Positions 25,527 to 33,453 are shown, numbered from the stretch's first letter. The stretch: 34,423 nucleotides of DNA from Mycolicibacillus koreensis (GCF_002104795.1 NZ_NCXO01000042.1:1-34423); one strand, 5' to 3'. The notes: generated from the sequence alone by a model not told the origin. A program made the numbers and translations.

Positions 25527-28500
25527 TCAGTAACGCACCTCCTGGCTGCGGCGACGCACGACCGTCACCTCGTCGCGCTGGTTTCCGGTGGGCCCCATGT
25601 AGTTGAAGGCGAAGGAGTGCTGGCCGTACCCGCCGGCGAGGTGGCTGGGTTTGACCCGGACCCGGGTCAGCGAGTTGTGGTTGCCGCCGCGCTTGCCGGT
25701 GGTCTCGGTACGCGGGGTGTCCACGGTGCGCTCCTGCACGTGGTAGACGAAGACCACACCCTCGGGCATGCGCTGGGACACGATCGCCCGGCACACGAAC
25801 ACCCCGTTGACGTTGACCGCCTCCACCCAGTCGTTGTCCCGGGCACCGATCTTCTCCGCGTCGCCGGGGCTCATCCACATGGTCGGCCCGCCGCGCGACA
25901 GCGACAGCATGTACAGGTTGTCCTGGTAGGTGGAGTGGAACGACCATTTCGAGTGCGGCGTGAGATAGCGCACGGTCAAACCGATTCCGTCGTCGCCGGC
26001 CGCTCCGAGCTCAGGGGTGTTGAACAGCCGTGCCATATCCAGCGGCGGGCGGTAGACCGGCAGGTGTTCGCCGAGCTCTTCGACCCAGTCGTGGGCGAGA
26101 TAGAAATGCATCCGTCCGGTCAAGGTGTGGAACGGCTTGAGGTTTTCGATGTTGATCGTGAACGGTGCGTAGCGCCGGCCACCGGTCTCGCTGCCCGACC
26201 ACTCCGGACTGGTGATCACCGGGACGGGGCGCGCCTGGGTGTCGGCGTAGCTGATGCGCCGCTCCTCGCTGCCCTCGGCGAGGTGGGCCAGTCGTTGGCC
26301 GGTGCGCAGCTCCAGGGCGCGGAATCCCTCGACCGCCAGGCGCCCGTTGGTGGTTCCCGACAGCAGAAGCAACACGTCACACATCCGTTTGGCGGTGGTG
26401 ATCGCCGGGCGTCCTTGCGCCGGGCCGGAATCGAGCACCCCGAACCGTGCCGCCAACTCCTCGACCTCTTCGTCGGGGAACACGGTGTAGCCCTTCAGCG
26501 TCATGCCCAGTTCGTCGACGAGCGGGCCGAGGGTGCGCCACTTGTCGTAGACCGCGGTGTAGTCGCGTTCCACGGCGGTGACCTTCGCCATCGTCTTGCC
26601 CGGGATCGGTGTCTCGCCGGTGGTCAGCCAGTTGTTCTCGGTGCCGTCCGGATAGGCCATCGCGTCGGCGGTGTCGTGGGACAGTGCGGTGAGCACCACG
26701 TCGGTGCGCGTGCCCAGGTGCTGTTTGGCCATCGCGCTGAACGCCCGGGCGATCGCCCCGAACGCGTCGAAGTCGCTGCGGGTCTCCCACGGCGGGTCGG
26801 TGGCCGCGGAGAACGAGTGCACATACGGGTGCATGTCGGTGCTGGACAGGTCTTCTTTCTCGTACCAGGTGGCCGCCGGCAACACCACGTCGGAGACCAG
26901 CGTGGTCGAGGTCATCCGGAAGTCGATCGACATCAAAAGGTCGAGTTTGCCTTCGGGGATCTCGCCGTCGCAGACCACGTCGCGGGGGCGCACCCCGTCG
27001 GTGGCGGGGCTGCCGAGCAGGTTGGAGTCGGTGCCCAGCAGGTGCTGCAGGAAGTACTCGCTGCCCTTGCCGGAGGAGCCGATCAGGTTGGCCCGCCACA
27101 CGGTGAGCACGCGCGGCCAGTTGACCGGGTTGTCCGGGTCGGTGACCGCCAGGCGCAGGTCGCGTCGGGCGAGTTGCTCGGCGACGTACTCCCCCACGTC
27201 ACGGCCGGCGGCGTGGGCCTCGTCGGCGACGTCGAGGCTGGACTTGTCGAACTGCGGGTAGAACGGGCTCCAGCCCATCGCGGTGGAGGCCGCCAGCAGG
27301 TCCATGGTGTGTTTGTCGCGGAACTGCCCGCGCCCCAGTGGGCTGGTCAACTTGTCCGCGCCGTAGGAGTCGTAGCGCCACTGGTCGGTGTGGGCGTACC
27401 AGTAGGAGGCGCCGGGAACCTGGCGCGGCGGGCGCACCCAGTCGGTGGCCATCGCCATGGTCTGAAACCCGGTGAGCGGGCGGACTTTCTCCTGTCCGAC
27501 GTAGTGCGCCCAGCCGCCGCCGTTGCGGCCCATCGACCCGGTGAGCATCAGCAGCGCCAGCACCGCCCGGTAGGTGGCGTCGCCGTGGAACCACTGACAG
27601 ATCCCGCTGCCCATGATGATCATCGAGCGCCCGCCGGATTCCTCGGAGCTGTGGGCGAATTCCTTGGCGATCCGGACCGCCTGGGCGGCCGATACCCCGG
27701 TGATCGGCTCCTGCCACGCCGGGGTGTTCGGGTGGCTGGCGTCGTCGTAGCCGGTCGGCCACTCACCGGGCAGGCCCGGGCGGGCCACCCCGTACTGCGC
27801 CAGAGTGAGATCGAAGACCGTGCACACCAGGTGCTCGCCGACGCGGCGCACCGGGATGCCGCGCTGCACGGCGGTGCCCTCGCCGTTGACGGTGTCGAAG
27901 CTGGGCAGCGCGACGATCGCGGTCTCCCCGGGGGTGTCCCCGGCGACGCTGAGCGCCGGGGTGACCGCACCGAGGTCGAGGTTCCATTGGCCGACTCCCT
28001 CGTCGCCGTAGCGGAATCCCAGTGAGCCGCGCGGGATCACCACCGTGTCGGTGGTCTCATCGAGCAGGGCCGGTTTGAATGCGGCGTTCTCGTGGCGGGC
28101 TTCCTGCCCGCCGAGGTCGGCGGCGGTGAGGTTCTTGCCCGGCACCAGGTGGTCGCCGCGCTCTTCGAGTTTGATCAAAAACGGCAGGTCGGTGTAGCGG
28201 CGCGAGTAGTCCAGGAAGAACGGAACAGGTTTGCGCACATAGTGTTCGGTGAGGATGACGTGGCCCATGGCCATCGCCAGTGCACCGTCGGTGCCGGCCG
28301 CGCAGGGGATCCACTCGTCGGCGAACTTGGTGTTGTCGGCGTAGTCGGGGCTCACCGAGACGACCTTGGTGCCCCGGTAGCGGACCTCGGCCATCCAGTG
28401 CGCGTCGGGGGTGCGGGTGATCGGCACGTTGGATCCCCACATCACCAGGTATGCCGCATCCCACCAGTCGCCGGACTCGGGCACGTCGGTCTGGTCGCCG

Positions 28501-29225
28501 AACACCTGCGGCGAGGCCACCGGCAGGTCGGCGTACCAGTCGTAGAACGACGTCATCGGCGCGCCGATCAGCTCGAAGAACCGGGAGCCGGCGGCATAGG
28601 ACACCATCGACATCGCCGGGATCGGGGAGAACCCGGCGACCCGGTCGGGTCCGTAGGTTTTGATCGTGTGCACGTGGGCGGCGGCGATCATCTCGGTGGC
28701 CTCGGCCCAGCTGACCCGCACCAGCCCGCCCTTGCCGCGGGCACGCTGGTAGCGGCGGCGACGCTCGGGGTCGGCCTGGATGTCGGCCCACGCGCGCACC
28801 GGATCGCCCAGACGCGCCTTGGCCTCGCGGAACATCTCCACCAGCAGCCCCCGTGCGTACGGGTAGCGCACCCGGGTCGGCGAGTAGGAATACCAGGAGA
28901 ACGACGCGCCACGCGGACAGCCGCGCGGCTCGTATTCGGGGCGGTCCGGGCCGACCGAGGGATAGTCGGTGGCCTGGTTCTCCCAGGTGATGATGCCGTC
29001 CTTGACGAAGATCTTCCACGAGCACGACCCCGTGCAGTTCACACCGTGGGTGGAGCGCACCACTTTGTCGTGGCTCCACCGGTCGCGGTAGAACACGTCG
29101 GCGTCGCGGCCGCCGCGCCGGGTCACGGTGCGCAGGTCGTCGGAGAACGTGCCGGGGGTGAAGAACCGTCCGCTGCGTTCCAGCAACTCCTCGAGCGGAC
29201 CGCCGATCTGCGGTGCACTGGTCAC
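25527..29225 (-). CDS. narG: Respiratory nitrate reductase alpha subunit (molybdenum enzyme)
   Basis: A 1232-aa catalytic subunit reducing nitrate to nitrite with a bis-MGD molybdenum cofactor. The N-terminal cluster FS0 ligands are His60, Cys64, Cys68 and Cys103 (STHGVNCTGSCSW, RGCPRG), with the spacing of E. coli NarG including the unusual His. The segment SFYDWYADLPVASPQVFG contains the Asp that ligates Mo in NarG. There is no twin-arginine signal, so the enzyme faces the cytoplasm. The frame opens at 29279, but the GTG at 29225 has AAGGAGG 7 nt upstream and gives the length I recall for M. tuberculosis NarG. It is the first gene of narGHJI. The 294 nt upstream should contain the promoter; no DosR-type box was recognised. 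Confidence 0.97.
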   Translation of the reverse strand: MTSAPQIGGPLEELLERSGRFFTPGTFSDDLRTVTRRGGRDADVFYRDRWSHDKVVRSTHGVNCTGSCSWKIFVKDGIITWENQATDYPSVGPDRPEYEPRGCPRGASFSWYSYSPTRVRYPYARGLLVEMFREAKARLGDPVRAWADIQADPERRRRYQRARGKGGLVRVSWAEATEMIAAAHVHTIKTYGPDRVAGFSPIPAMSMVSYAAGSRFFELIGAPMTSFYDWYADLPVASPQVFGDQTDVPESGDWWDAAYLVMWGSNVPITRTPDAHWMAEVRYRGTKVVSVSPDYADNTKFADEWIPCAAGTDGALAMAMGHVILTEHYVRKPVPFFLDYSRRYTDLPFLIKLEERGDHLVPGKNLTAADLGGQEARHENAAFKPALLDETTDTVVIPRGSLGFRYGDEGVGQWNLDLGAVTPALSVAGDTPGETAIVALPSFDTVNGEGTAVQRGIPVRRVGEHLVCTVFDLTLAQYGVARPGLPGEWPTGYDDASHPNTPAWQEPITGVSAAQAVRIAKEFAHSSEESGGRSMIIMGSGICQWFHGDATYRAVLALLMLTGSMGRNGGGWAHYVGQEKVRPLTGFQTMAMATDWVRPPRQVPGASYWYAHTDQWRYDSYGADKLTSPLGRGQFRDKHTMDLLAASTAMGWSPFYPQFDKSSLDVADEAHAAGRDVGEYVAEQLARRDLRLAVTDPDNPVNWPRVLTVWRANLIGSSGKGSEYFLQHLLGTDSNLLGSPATDGVRPRDVVCDGEIPEGKLDLLMSIDFRMTSTTLVSDVVLPAATWYEKEDLSSTDMHPYVHSFSAATDPPWETRSDFDAFGAIARAFSAMAKQHLGTRTDVVLTALSHDTADAMAYPDGTENNWLTTGETPIPGKTMAKVTAVERDYTAVYDKWRTLGPLVDELGMTLKGYTVFPDEEVEELAARFGVLDSGPAQGRPAITTAKRMCDVLLLLSGTTNGRLAVEGFRALELRTGQRLAHLAEGSEERRISYADTQARPVPVITSPEWSGSETGGRRYAPFTINIENLKPFHTLTGRMHFYLAHDWVEELGEHLPVYRPPLDMARLFNTPELGAAGDDGIGLTVRYLTPHSKWSFHSTYQDNLYMLSLSRGGPTMWMSPGDAEKIGARDNDWVEAVNVNGVFVCRAIVSQRMPEGVVFVYHVQERTVDTPRTETTGKRGGNHNSLTRVRVKPSHLAGGYGQHSFAFNYMGPTGNQRDEVTVVRRRSQEVRY

Positions 29226-29519
29226 GCGTGGGCCTCCTTCAACGGTGGGGCACGACGGTGCACCCGGGCTGGGGTACACGGTGGGCGGTCCTCAACGGGC
29301 GGTCGGCACTCCCGCCCGGGCCGGTTCGGACGCGGTGAGCTGGCATGTCGGGCACACGAAGGGTGCGTCCAGTCTGGCAGAGCCTGGGGTGGCCCACCAT
29401 CCGTGGCTGACCTGCGATTCGCCGACCGTTCGGGCGGAAAACCGCCGGTCACAACGCCTCTGCCCAACCGCTGATCGGAGGCTGTGAGTGCGCTGTAAGC
29501 CTACTGGGTCCGACGGGAT

Positions 29520-29921
29520 TTAGGGGCGGTTCAGGGCGGCCGCCAGGTCGGCGAGCCAGGCCCGGTCGGCGGGCACCCAGTCGACGTCGTCGAGCCCGGC
29601 GGCGTCGATCCAGCGTAGCGCGCGGTGCTCCAGCGGCCGGGGTTGTCCGCCGGCCAGCGTCACCCGGTAGGCGCGCAACGTCATCGTCGCGCTCAGCGTC
29701 ACGTCGGCACCGAGGCGAGACCCCACCCGCACGTCGGGTTCGGCGACCCCGAGTTCCTCGGCAAGCTCGCGGGCCAGCGCATCCGCTTCGCTCTCCCCCG
29801 GTGCGACCTTGCCGCCGGGCAACTCCCAGCGGCCGGCCAACTCCGGCGGCCGGGACCGCTGGGCGACCAGCAGGACCCCGTCGCTGATGACCGCGCCGGC
29901 GACGACGATCTGCATCGACAT
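29520..29921 (-). CDS. mutT2: Nudix hydrolase MutT2
   Basis: A 133-aa Nudix pyrophosphatase. The Nudix box is complete: [20 protein letters not shown] followed by ELGV, matching GX5EX7REUXEEXGU. Position next to narG and the small size match M. tuberculosis mutT2 (Rv1160), studied as a sanitiser of oxidised or cytidine nucleotides. It starts 34 nt from the divergent pterin dehydratase ATG, so both promoters are in or overlap a very short region. A second in-frame ATG two codons downstream could also be used. Confidence 0.92.
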   Translation of the reverse strand: MSMQIVVAGAVISDGVLLVAQRSRPPELAGRWELPGGKVAPGESEADALARELAEELGVAEPDVRVGSRLGADVTLSATMTLRAYRVTLAGGQPRPLEHRALRWIDAAGLDDVDWVPADRAWLADLAAALNRP

Positions 29922-29943
29922 AGCGCCTGAGGCTATACCGTCC

Positions 29944-29949
29944 TATCGT
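29944..29949 (+). promoter_or_regulatory. Putative -10 element for leaderless pterin dehydratase
   Basis: TATCGT fits TAnnnT and ends 6 nt before the ATG at 29956. The only SD-like sequence, GAGG at 29951-29954, is one base from the ATG, too close to work. A leaderless mRNA is therefore likely. Confidence 0.4.
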
Positions 29950-29955
29950 CGAGGC

Positions 29956-30240
29956 ATGGCTGTGTTGACCGACGATCAAGTGACCGCGGCAGTGGGCACG
30001 CTCGACGGCTGGGAGCACGTCGACGGGGCCTTGCGCCGATCCGTGAAATTCCCGTCGTTTCTGGCCGGGATCGACGCGGTGCGCCGGGTGGCCGAGCACG
30101 CCGAGTTCAAGGACCACCATCCCGACATCGACATCCGGTGGCGCACCGTGACATTCACCCTCGTGACCCACTCGGCGGGCGGGATCACCGAACAGGACAC
30201 CGCGATGGCCGCCGACATCGACCGGATTCTGGCCGCTTAA
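29956..30240 (+). CDS. 4a-hydroxytetrahydrobiopterin dehydratase (pterin carbinolamine dehydratase)
   Basis: A 94-aa protein of the PCD/DCoH family. The active-site signature is clear in [20 protein letters not shown] followed by [15 protein letters not shown], with the HHP histidines and the late His. It dehydrates 4a-hydroxypterins. In bacteria without aromatic amino acid hydroxylase, relatives are linked to molybdopterin or folate metabolism, which would suit a place beside a molybdoenzyme; this is inference. It corresponds in position to Rv1159A (often named phhB). Its TAA stop overlaps the TAA of pimE on the other strand: the shared TTAA at 30237-30240 serves both convergent genes. Confidence 0.93.
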   Translation: MAVLTDDQVTAAVGTLDGWEHVDGALRRSVKFPSFLAGIDAVRRVAEHAEFKDHHPDIDIRWRTVTFTLVTHSAGGITEQDTAMAADIDRILAA

Positions 30241-31397
30241 TCCGCTGACCCCGCTGACCCCGGTGTGACGCGCGGCGCGGTGCGCGCTGTCGCGGCCATC
30301 CACGCCATGGTGGCCAGCGCGCCGGCGAGGTAGACCACCGCGGCCCAGGCCAGATACCAGGGCCGGCCGATCTGCCAGATGCTCGACTGGGCGAAGCCGA
30401 GCACCCACGGGACACCGAGCAGGGTCACCGCCAGCCACCCCCAGCCGAACACCCGGGCGCCGAGGCGGCGGCGCGCCGGACCGTGGAAGAGCCAGAGGAT
30501 CAGCGGCACCACCCACACCCAGTGGTGCGACCAGGAGATCGGGGAGACCAGCAGCCCCACCAGCTCCACCACCAGCAGCCGGCCCAACCGGTCGTCGGCG
30601 CCGAGGGCACGCCACGCCAGCACGGCGGTCACCACGGTCACCGCGATCGCGGCCAGCACCAGCGGCCCGTAGCCGACGTCGTGGCCGGCGATGCGCGACA
30701 GCACCGCGCGCCAGGACTGGTTGAACGTGGTGCCGATCGGCCCGATGCGGTCGGCGTCGCCGAGCAGACTGGTGAAGTAGCGGTGCGCGGCCTGCCCGAC
30801 CAGCAGGTAGGACACCGCCACCGAGCCGGCGAAGACCAGCACCGTGACCAGCGCCGCCGCCCAGCGCCGGGCGCCGAGGAAGTAGACGACGGCCACGCCG
30901 GGGGTGAGTTTGATCCCCGCGGCCACACCGACCAGCAGCCCCGAGAGCCAGGCGCGCCGGCTGGCCACCGCGACCAGGGTGGCCAGCATCAACAGCACGT
31001 TGATCTGGCCGTAGTTGAGGGTGCTGCGCACCGGTTCGATCCAGAGCATCACCGCGGTCCAGGCCATCGCCGCGGGCCGGGCGTCGAGAACACCGAGCAG
31101 GCGTTGGCTGACCCGCACCGCGGCGTAGAGCGCGACGATCGTGCCGGCCTGCCAGGCCGCGGCCACCACCGGGAACGGCAGCAGGTGCAACGGGTAGAAG
31201 ACCAGCGCGGCGAACGGCGGATAGGTGAACGGCAGGTCGAACTCGGGCGTCTGGCCGCGGTAGACGTAGTCATACAGCGCGCCCGGCGTGTCGAGGGCGG
31301 CCGCGCCGTCGATGTAGACGTGCAGATCCACGAAGTTGGTGCCGTGCGGCACCAGCCAGATCCAGGCCAGTCGCGCAATGACGCTGAGTGCCAGCAT
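30237..31397 (-). CDS. pimE: Polyprenyl-phosphate-mannose-dependent alpha-(1-2)-mannosyltransferase PimE
   Basis: A polytopic GT87-type mannosyltransferase, 386 aa from the first ATG, with about ten hydrophobic segments. It adds the alpha-1,2 mannose that turns Ac1PIM4 into Ac1PIM5 on the outer side of the membrane, using polyprenyl-phosphate mannose. [15 protein letters not shown] contains the loop Asp thought to be catalytic (Asp58 in characterised PimE, here Asp24). [34 protein letters not shown] and [20 protein letters not shown] are family segments. The ATG at 31397 cuts into the first membrane helix: the codons before it read GPLLAAAM, and the frame stays open to 31512. The true start is probably upstream, yet no ATG, GTG or TTG is there. 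Position matches Rv1159. Confidence 0.88.
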   Translation of the reverse strand: MLALSVIARLAWIWLVPHGTNFVDLHVYIDGAAALDTPGALYDYVYRGQTPEFDLPFTYPPFAALVFYPLHLLPFPVVAAAWQAGTIVALYAAVRVSQRLLGVLDARPAAMAWTAVMLWIEPVRSTLNYGQINVLLMLATLVAVASRRAWLSGLLVGVAAGIKLTPGVAVVYFLGARRWAAALVTVLVFAGSVAVSYLLVGQAAHRYFTSLLGDADRIGPIGTTFNQSWRAVLSRIAGHDVGYGPLVLAAIAVTVVTAVLAWRALGADDRLGRLLVVELVGLLVSPISWSHHWVWVVPLILWLFHGPARRRLGARVFGWGWLAVTLLGVPWVLGFAQSSIWQIGRPWYLAWAAVVYLAGALATMAWMAATARTAPRVTPGSAGSAD

Positions 31398-31555
31398 CGC
31401 CGCAGCCAGCAGCGGTCCGTGACGCCGCCAGACCGGCGACGGTGAGACGGGTGTGGTGTCGATTGCCCCGACTCTAGTCAGGTGCCCGCGCGACTCGGTT
31501 CCGCATCGGGTCGGTCACCGATTCCGCTCGCCTCAATAACGGTTCCGTAAATGCC

Positions 31556-31594
31556 ACACGTGTCACTTGAGTAACTCCTGCATCGGAATACGTT
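31556..31594 (+). promoter_or_regulatory. Promoter of the secreted-protein genes with direct-repeat box
   Basis: TTGAGT (31567-31572) and TACGTT (31589-31594) with a 16-nt spacer form a reasonable sigma-A-type promoter about 40 nt before the ATG at 31635. The -35 is embedded in GTCAC-TTGA-GTAAC (31562-31575), a 9-nt-period direct repeat similar to what I recall for MtrA sites. An ACACGTGT palindrome lies at 31556-31563. Confidence 0.45.
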
Positions 31595-31634
31595 CGGCAG
31601 TGACCACGCCGTCGAACGAATTGGGGAGCCCCAC

Positions 31635-32255
31635 ATGTCCATGACCCGCAACCTGCTGACCGCCACCGCTGTTGTGGTCGGCACGTCGACCGCGATGCTG
31701 ATGGGCGGTGTCGCCCGGGCCGACACCGCGCCGGCACCCAACCCGACTCCGCCGGGGGTCTCCGCGATCGAGCAGTTGGCCAACATCCCGGCCACCGCCC
31801 CGATGATGCTGCAGGACGCCGCGGCGAAACTGCAGGGTCCGGCGACAGCGCCGGTCGCCCCGCCGCCCGCGGCCAGCGCCAGCGTCAACGTCCCGCAGCC
31901 GCACCTGCCCGGCCAGGTCCCGGCGACCGCGCTGAACCCGGCCGTCGCCCCGAACTCCACCATGGCGCCCAACGCCTCGGTGAAGCTGCCGACCGTGCCG
32001 GGCCTGCCGGTGCCGCTGCCGCAGGAGTTGGCGTTCCCGGGGAACCTGACCTCGCTGCTGCCGGGGATGCCGGCCACCAGCCCGGCCGTCCCGGCCACCA
32101 GCCCGGCCGTTCCTGCTGCGCCGGCGGTCGTACCGGGCATGGTGCCGTCTGCCGTGCCGAGTGCGGTCACCCCTTCGGCCCCCTCGGCGCAGGCCCCGAC
32201 CAGCACCCTGGTGCCCGACCTGGCCGGCCTCAACCCGGTGTCCGCACTGCCGTAA
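31635..32255 (+). CDS. Secreted Ala/Pro-rich protein (Rv1158c-like)
   Basis: A 206-aa exported protein of unknown function. The signal peptide is clear: MSMTRNLLTATAVVVG, a hydrophobic core, and a cleavage site near GGVARADTAP. The mature part is almost entirely Ala, Pro, Val, Ser and Thr, with no Cys and little predicted structure. It contains a duplicated 7-residue unit (ATSPAVP) from a 21-bp DNA repeat at 32070-32111. An AIEQL motif shortly after the signal is shared with the next gene, suggesting the two are distant paralogues. GGGGAG precedes the ATG; a second ATG two codons on is possible. Position matches Rv1158c. A cell-wall-associated role is likely but unproven. Confidence 0.85.
   Translation: MSMTRNLLTATAVVVGTSTAMLMGGVARADTAPAPNPTPPGVSAIEQLANIPATAPMMLQDAAAKLQGPATAPVAPPPAASASVNVPQPHLPGQVPATALNPAVAPNSTMAPNASVKLPTVPGLPVPLPQELAFPGNLTSLLPGMPATSPAVPATSPAVPAAPAVVPGMVPSAVPSAVTPSAPSAQAPTSTLVPDLAGLNPVSALP
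32070..32111 (+). repeat. 21-bp tandem duplication inside secreted-protein gene
   Basis: Two adjacent 21-bp units, differing only at the last base, encode PATSPAV twice in frame. The length is a multiple of three, so copy number can change without a frameshift. Confidence 0.7.
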
Positions 32256-32305
32256 GGCCTCGGCGGCGCACCTGACCCAGCCACCCACAAACACGGGAGC
32301 ACATC

Positions 32306-33175
32306 GTGGTACGGACCTTCAGTTTCACCACCGGGATCACCGCCGCGGCCATCGCGTCGGCCACTGCGCTGGCGCTGGCCGGCACCGCGGTGGCCGAGCC
32401 GGCCGCACCGGCCGAGCCGGTGCCCGCCGCCCAGACGCCGGGGCTGCCCGCCATCGAGCAGCTCAGTCCGGTGATCCAGCAGGCGGCGGCCGACCCGCAG
32501 GGTGCGGTGGAGTTGCTCATGGCGGCCGCGGCGGCCTTCAAGGGCAACACCAACGCGCCCGCCGACTCCCGTCAGGTGGCCGATTCGGTGACCGAGTTCA
32601 TCCAGGCCGACCCGGTGGCCGTGGCGCACATGCCCGGCCCCGGGGTCGAGCCCGGCACCCAGGCGCACATCCCCACCGGCATCAACCCGGCCAACGCGGT
32701 CGGGCCGGTGCCGGTGGAGGTGCCGCACGCACCGGCCGCCCAGCCGACTCCGGACTTCGGCCCGGAGAGCGCCACCACCCAGGAGTTCATGTACCCGTCG
32801 ATCGGCACGCACTGCCTCGCCGACGGCGGCAACGTGATCGCCAGTGCGCTGTCGGTGGCCGGTCCGGCCGAGATCCCCACCCCGGGACCCAAGGCCGGGC
32901 AGACCGCCTACGTGTTCACCGCGGTGGGCACCCCCGGCCCGGCCAAGGAGCAGAAGCTGCCGCTGAACGTCACCTGGGTCAACCTGACGAGCGGCGAGTC
33001 CGGCACGGTCCCGCTGACCCCGCGCGACGACATCAACCCGGAGGGCCCGACGACGCTGACCGCGATCGTCGACACCGGATCGGGCAGCATCATGTCGACG
33101 ATCTTCGGCCAGGTGACCACCAAGGACAGCCAGTGCCAGTTCATGCCCACCATCGGATCGACGGTGGTGCCCTGA
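32306..33175 (+). CDS. Secreted Ala/Pro-rich protein with C-terminal beta domain (Rv1157c-like)
   Basis: A 289-aa exported protein of unknown function. The signal peptide runs to about residue 30 (TALALAGTAVAEPAAPAEP). Next comes an Ala/Pro/Gln-rich helical part with GLPAIEQLSPVIQQAAADPQ, resembling the AIEQL segment of the preceding gene. Residues about 150-289 look like a folded domain of beta character (PSIGTHCLADGGNVIASALS, TAYVFTAVGTPGPAKEQKLP, NVTWVNLTSGESGTVPLTP). It has two Cys residues, in GTHCLADG and SQCQFMP, that could form a disulfide. The GTG start has CGGGAG 6 nt upstream. It lies 50 nt after its neighbour, so they are probably one transcript. Position matches Rv1157c. Confidence 0.87.
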   Translation: MVRTFSFTTGITAAAIASATALALAGTAVAEPAAPAEPVPAAQTPGLPAIEQLSPVIQQAAADPQGAVELLMAAAAAFKGNTNAPADSRQVADSVTEFIQADPVAVAHMPGPGVEPGTQAHIPTGINPANAVGPVPVEVPHAPAAQPTPDFGPESATTQEFMYPSIGTHCLADGGNVIASALSVAGPAEIPTPGPKAGQTAYVFTAVGTPGPAKEQKLPLNVTWVNLTSGESGTVPLTPRDDINPEGPTTLTAIVDTGSGSIMSTIFGQVTTKDSQCQFMPTIGSTVVP

Positions 33176-33177
33176 CC

Positions 33178-33207
33178 GTTGGTGGCCTGGCCGTTAGTGG
33201 CCTGGCC
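33178..33207 (+). repeat. 15-bp tandem repeat, two copies
   Basis: GTTGGTGGCCTGGCC is followed by GTTAGTGGCCTGGCC directly after the stop codon of the secreted-protein gene. Function unknown. Confidence 0.6.
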
Positions 33208-33216
33208 CTCGGCGCC

Positions 33217-33252
33217 CTGACCCGCCGGCCCGCGCCGGTCGGTGCGGGTCAG
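33217..33252. terminator. Bidirectional stem-loop terminator
   Basis: CTGACCCGC (33217-33225) pairs with GCGGGTCAG (33244-33252), and inside it CGGC (33226-33229) pairs with GCCG (33234-33237). The structure separates the plus-strand secreted-protein genes from the minus-strand DUF1059 gene. The right arm is repeated in the 14-bp tandem array that follows. Confidence 0.6.
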
Positions 33253-33296
33253 TAGGTGCGGGTCAGTAGGTGTGGGTCAGCCGGTGCGGGTCAGTA
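33241..33296. repeat. 14-bp tandem repeat, four copies
   Basis: The unit GGTGCGGGTCAGTA occurs at 33241, 33255, 33269 (two mismatch positions: GTG for GCG, and CC for TA at the end) and 33283. On the minus strand each unit with GTCAGTA reads TAC-TGA, the last codon and stop of the DUF1059 gene, so the array duplicates that gene's end as well as one terminator arm. Confidence 0.85.
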
Positions 33297-33437
33297 GGCC
33301 ATGAACAAGATGGCGTCCCGGTCGTACTCCATGCCGGGGTGAACATCGGCGAGGTGCTTTTGCACGATGGTGACCAGGTCGTCTTCGTCCTTTCCGACCA
33401 TGGCCTCCCCGCACGGGCACGTCAGGTGGGTCTTCAC
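33291..33437 (-). CDS. Small DUF1059-family protein
   Basis: A 48-aa protein reading MKTHLTCPCGEAMVGKDED and ending DRDAILFMAY. The CPCG pair near the N-terminus, the acidic middle (EDDLV), the central HLADVHPG and the terminal ILFMAY are typical of the DUF1059 small proteins of actinobacteria. Their function is unknown; the two Cys and two His suggest metal binding. The GTG start has AAGGAG about 6 nt upstream. It lies 16 nt downstream of the HhH-GPD gene and is probably co-transcribed with it. Its stop codon is inside the last unit of the 14-bp tandem repeat. Confidence 0.8.
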   Translation of the reverse strand: MKTHLTCPCGEAMVGKDEDDLVTIVQKHLADVHPGMEYDRDAILFMAY

Positions 33438-33453
33438 GCCGAACTCCTTCCTC

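Noticed and set aside
23987..25606. 539-codon plus-strand open frame
   Set aside because: It is antisense to narH, which has all Cys groups; this frame has none.
25509..28025. 838-codon plus-strand open frame
   Set aside because: It is antisense to narG, whose catalytic motifs are complete in the other strand; the translation is low-complexity.
28092..29474. 460-codon plus-strand open frame
   Set aside because: It is antisense to the narG N-terminus and leader, with no family motif.
29226..29519. DosR or NarL-type box upstream of narG
   Set aside because: I found no GGGACT-type inverted repeat or other convincing regulator box by eye; a motif scan would be needed to be sure.
31478..32812. 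444-codon minus-strand open frame
   Set aside because: It runs antisense through both secreted-protein genes, which have signal peptides and SD sites.
33241..33296. CRISPR array
   Set aside because: The 14-bp units are directly adjacent with no spacers; it is a simple tandem repeat.
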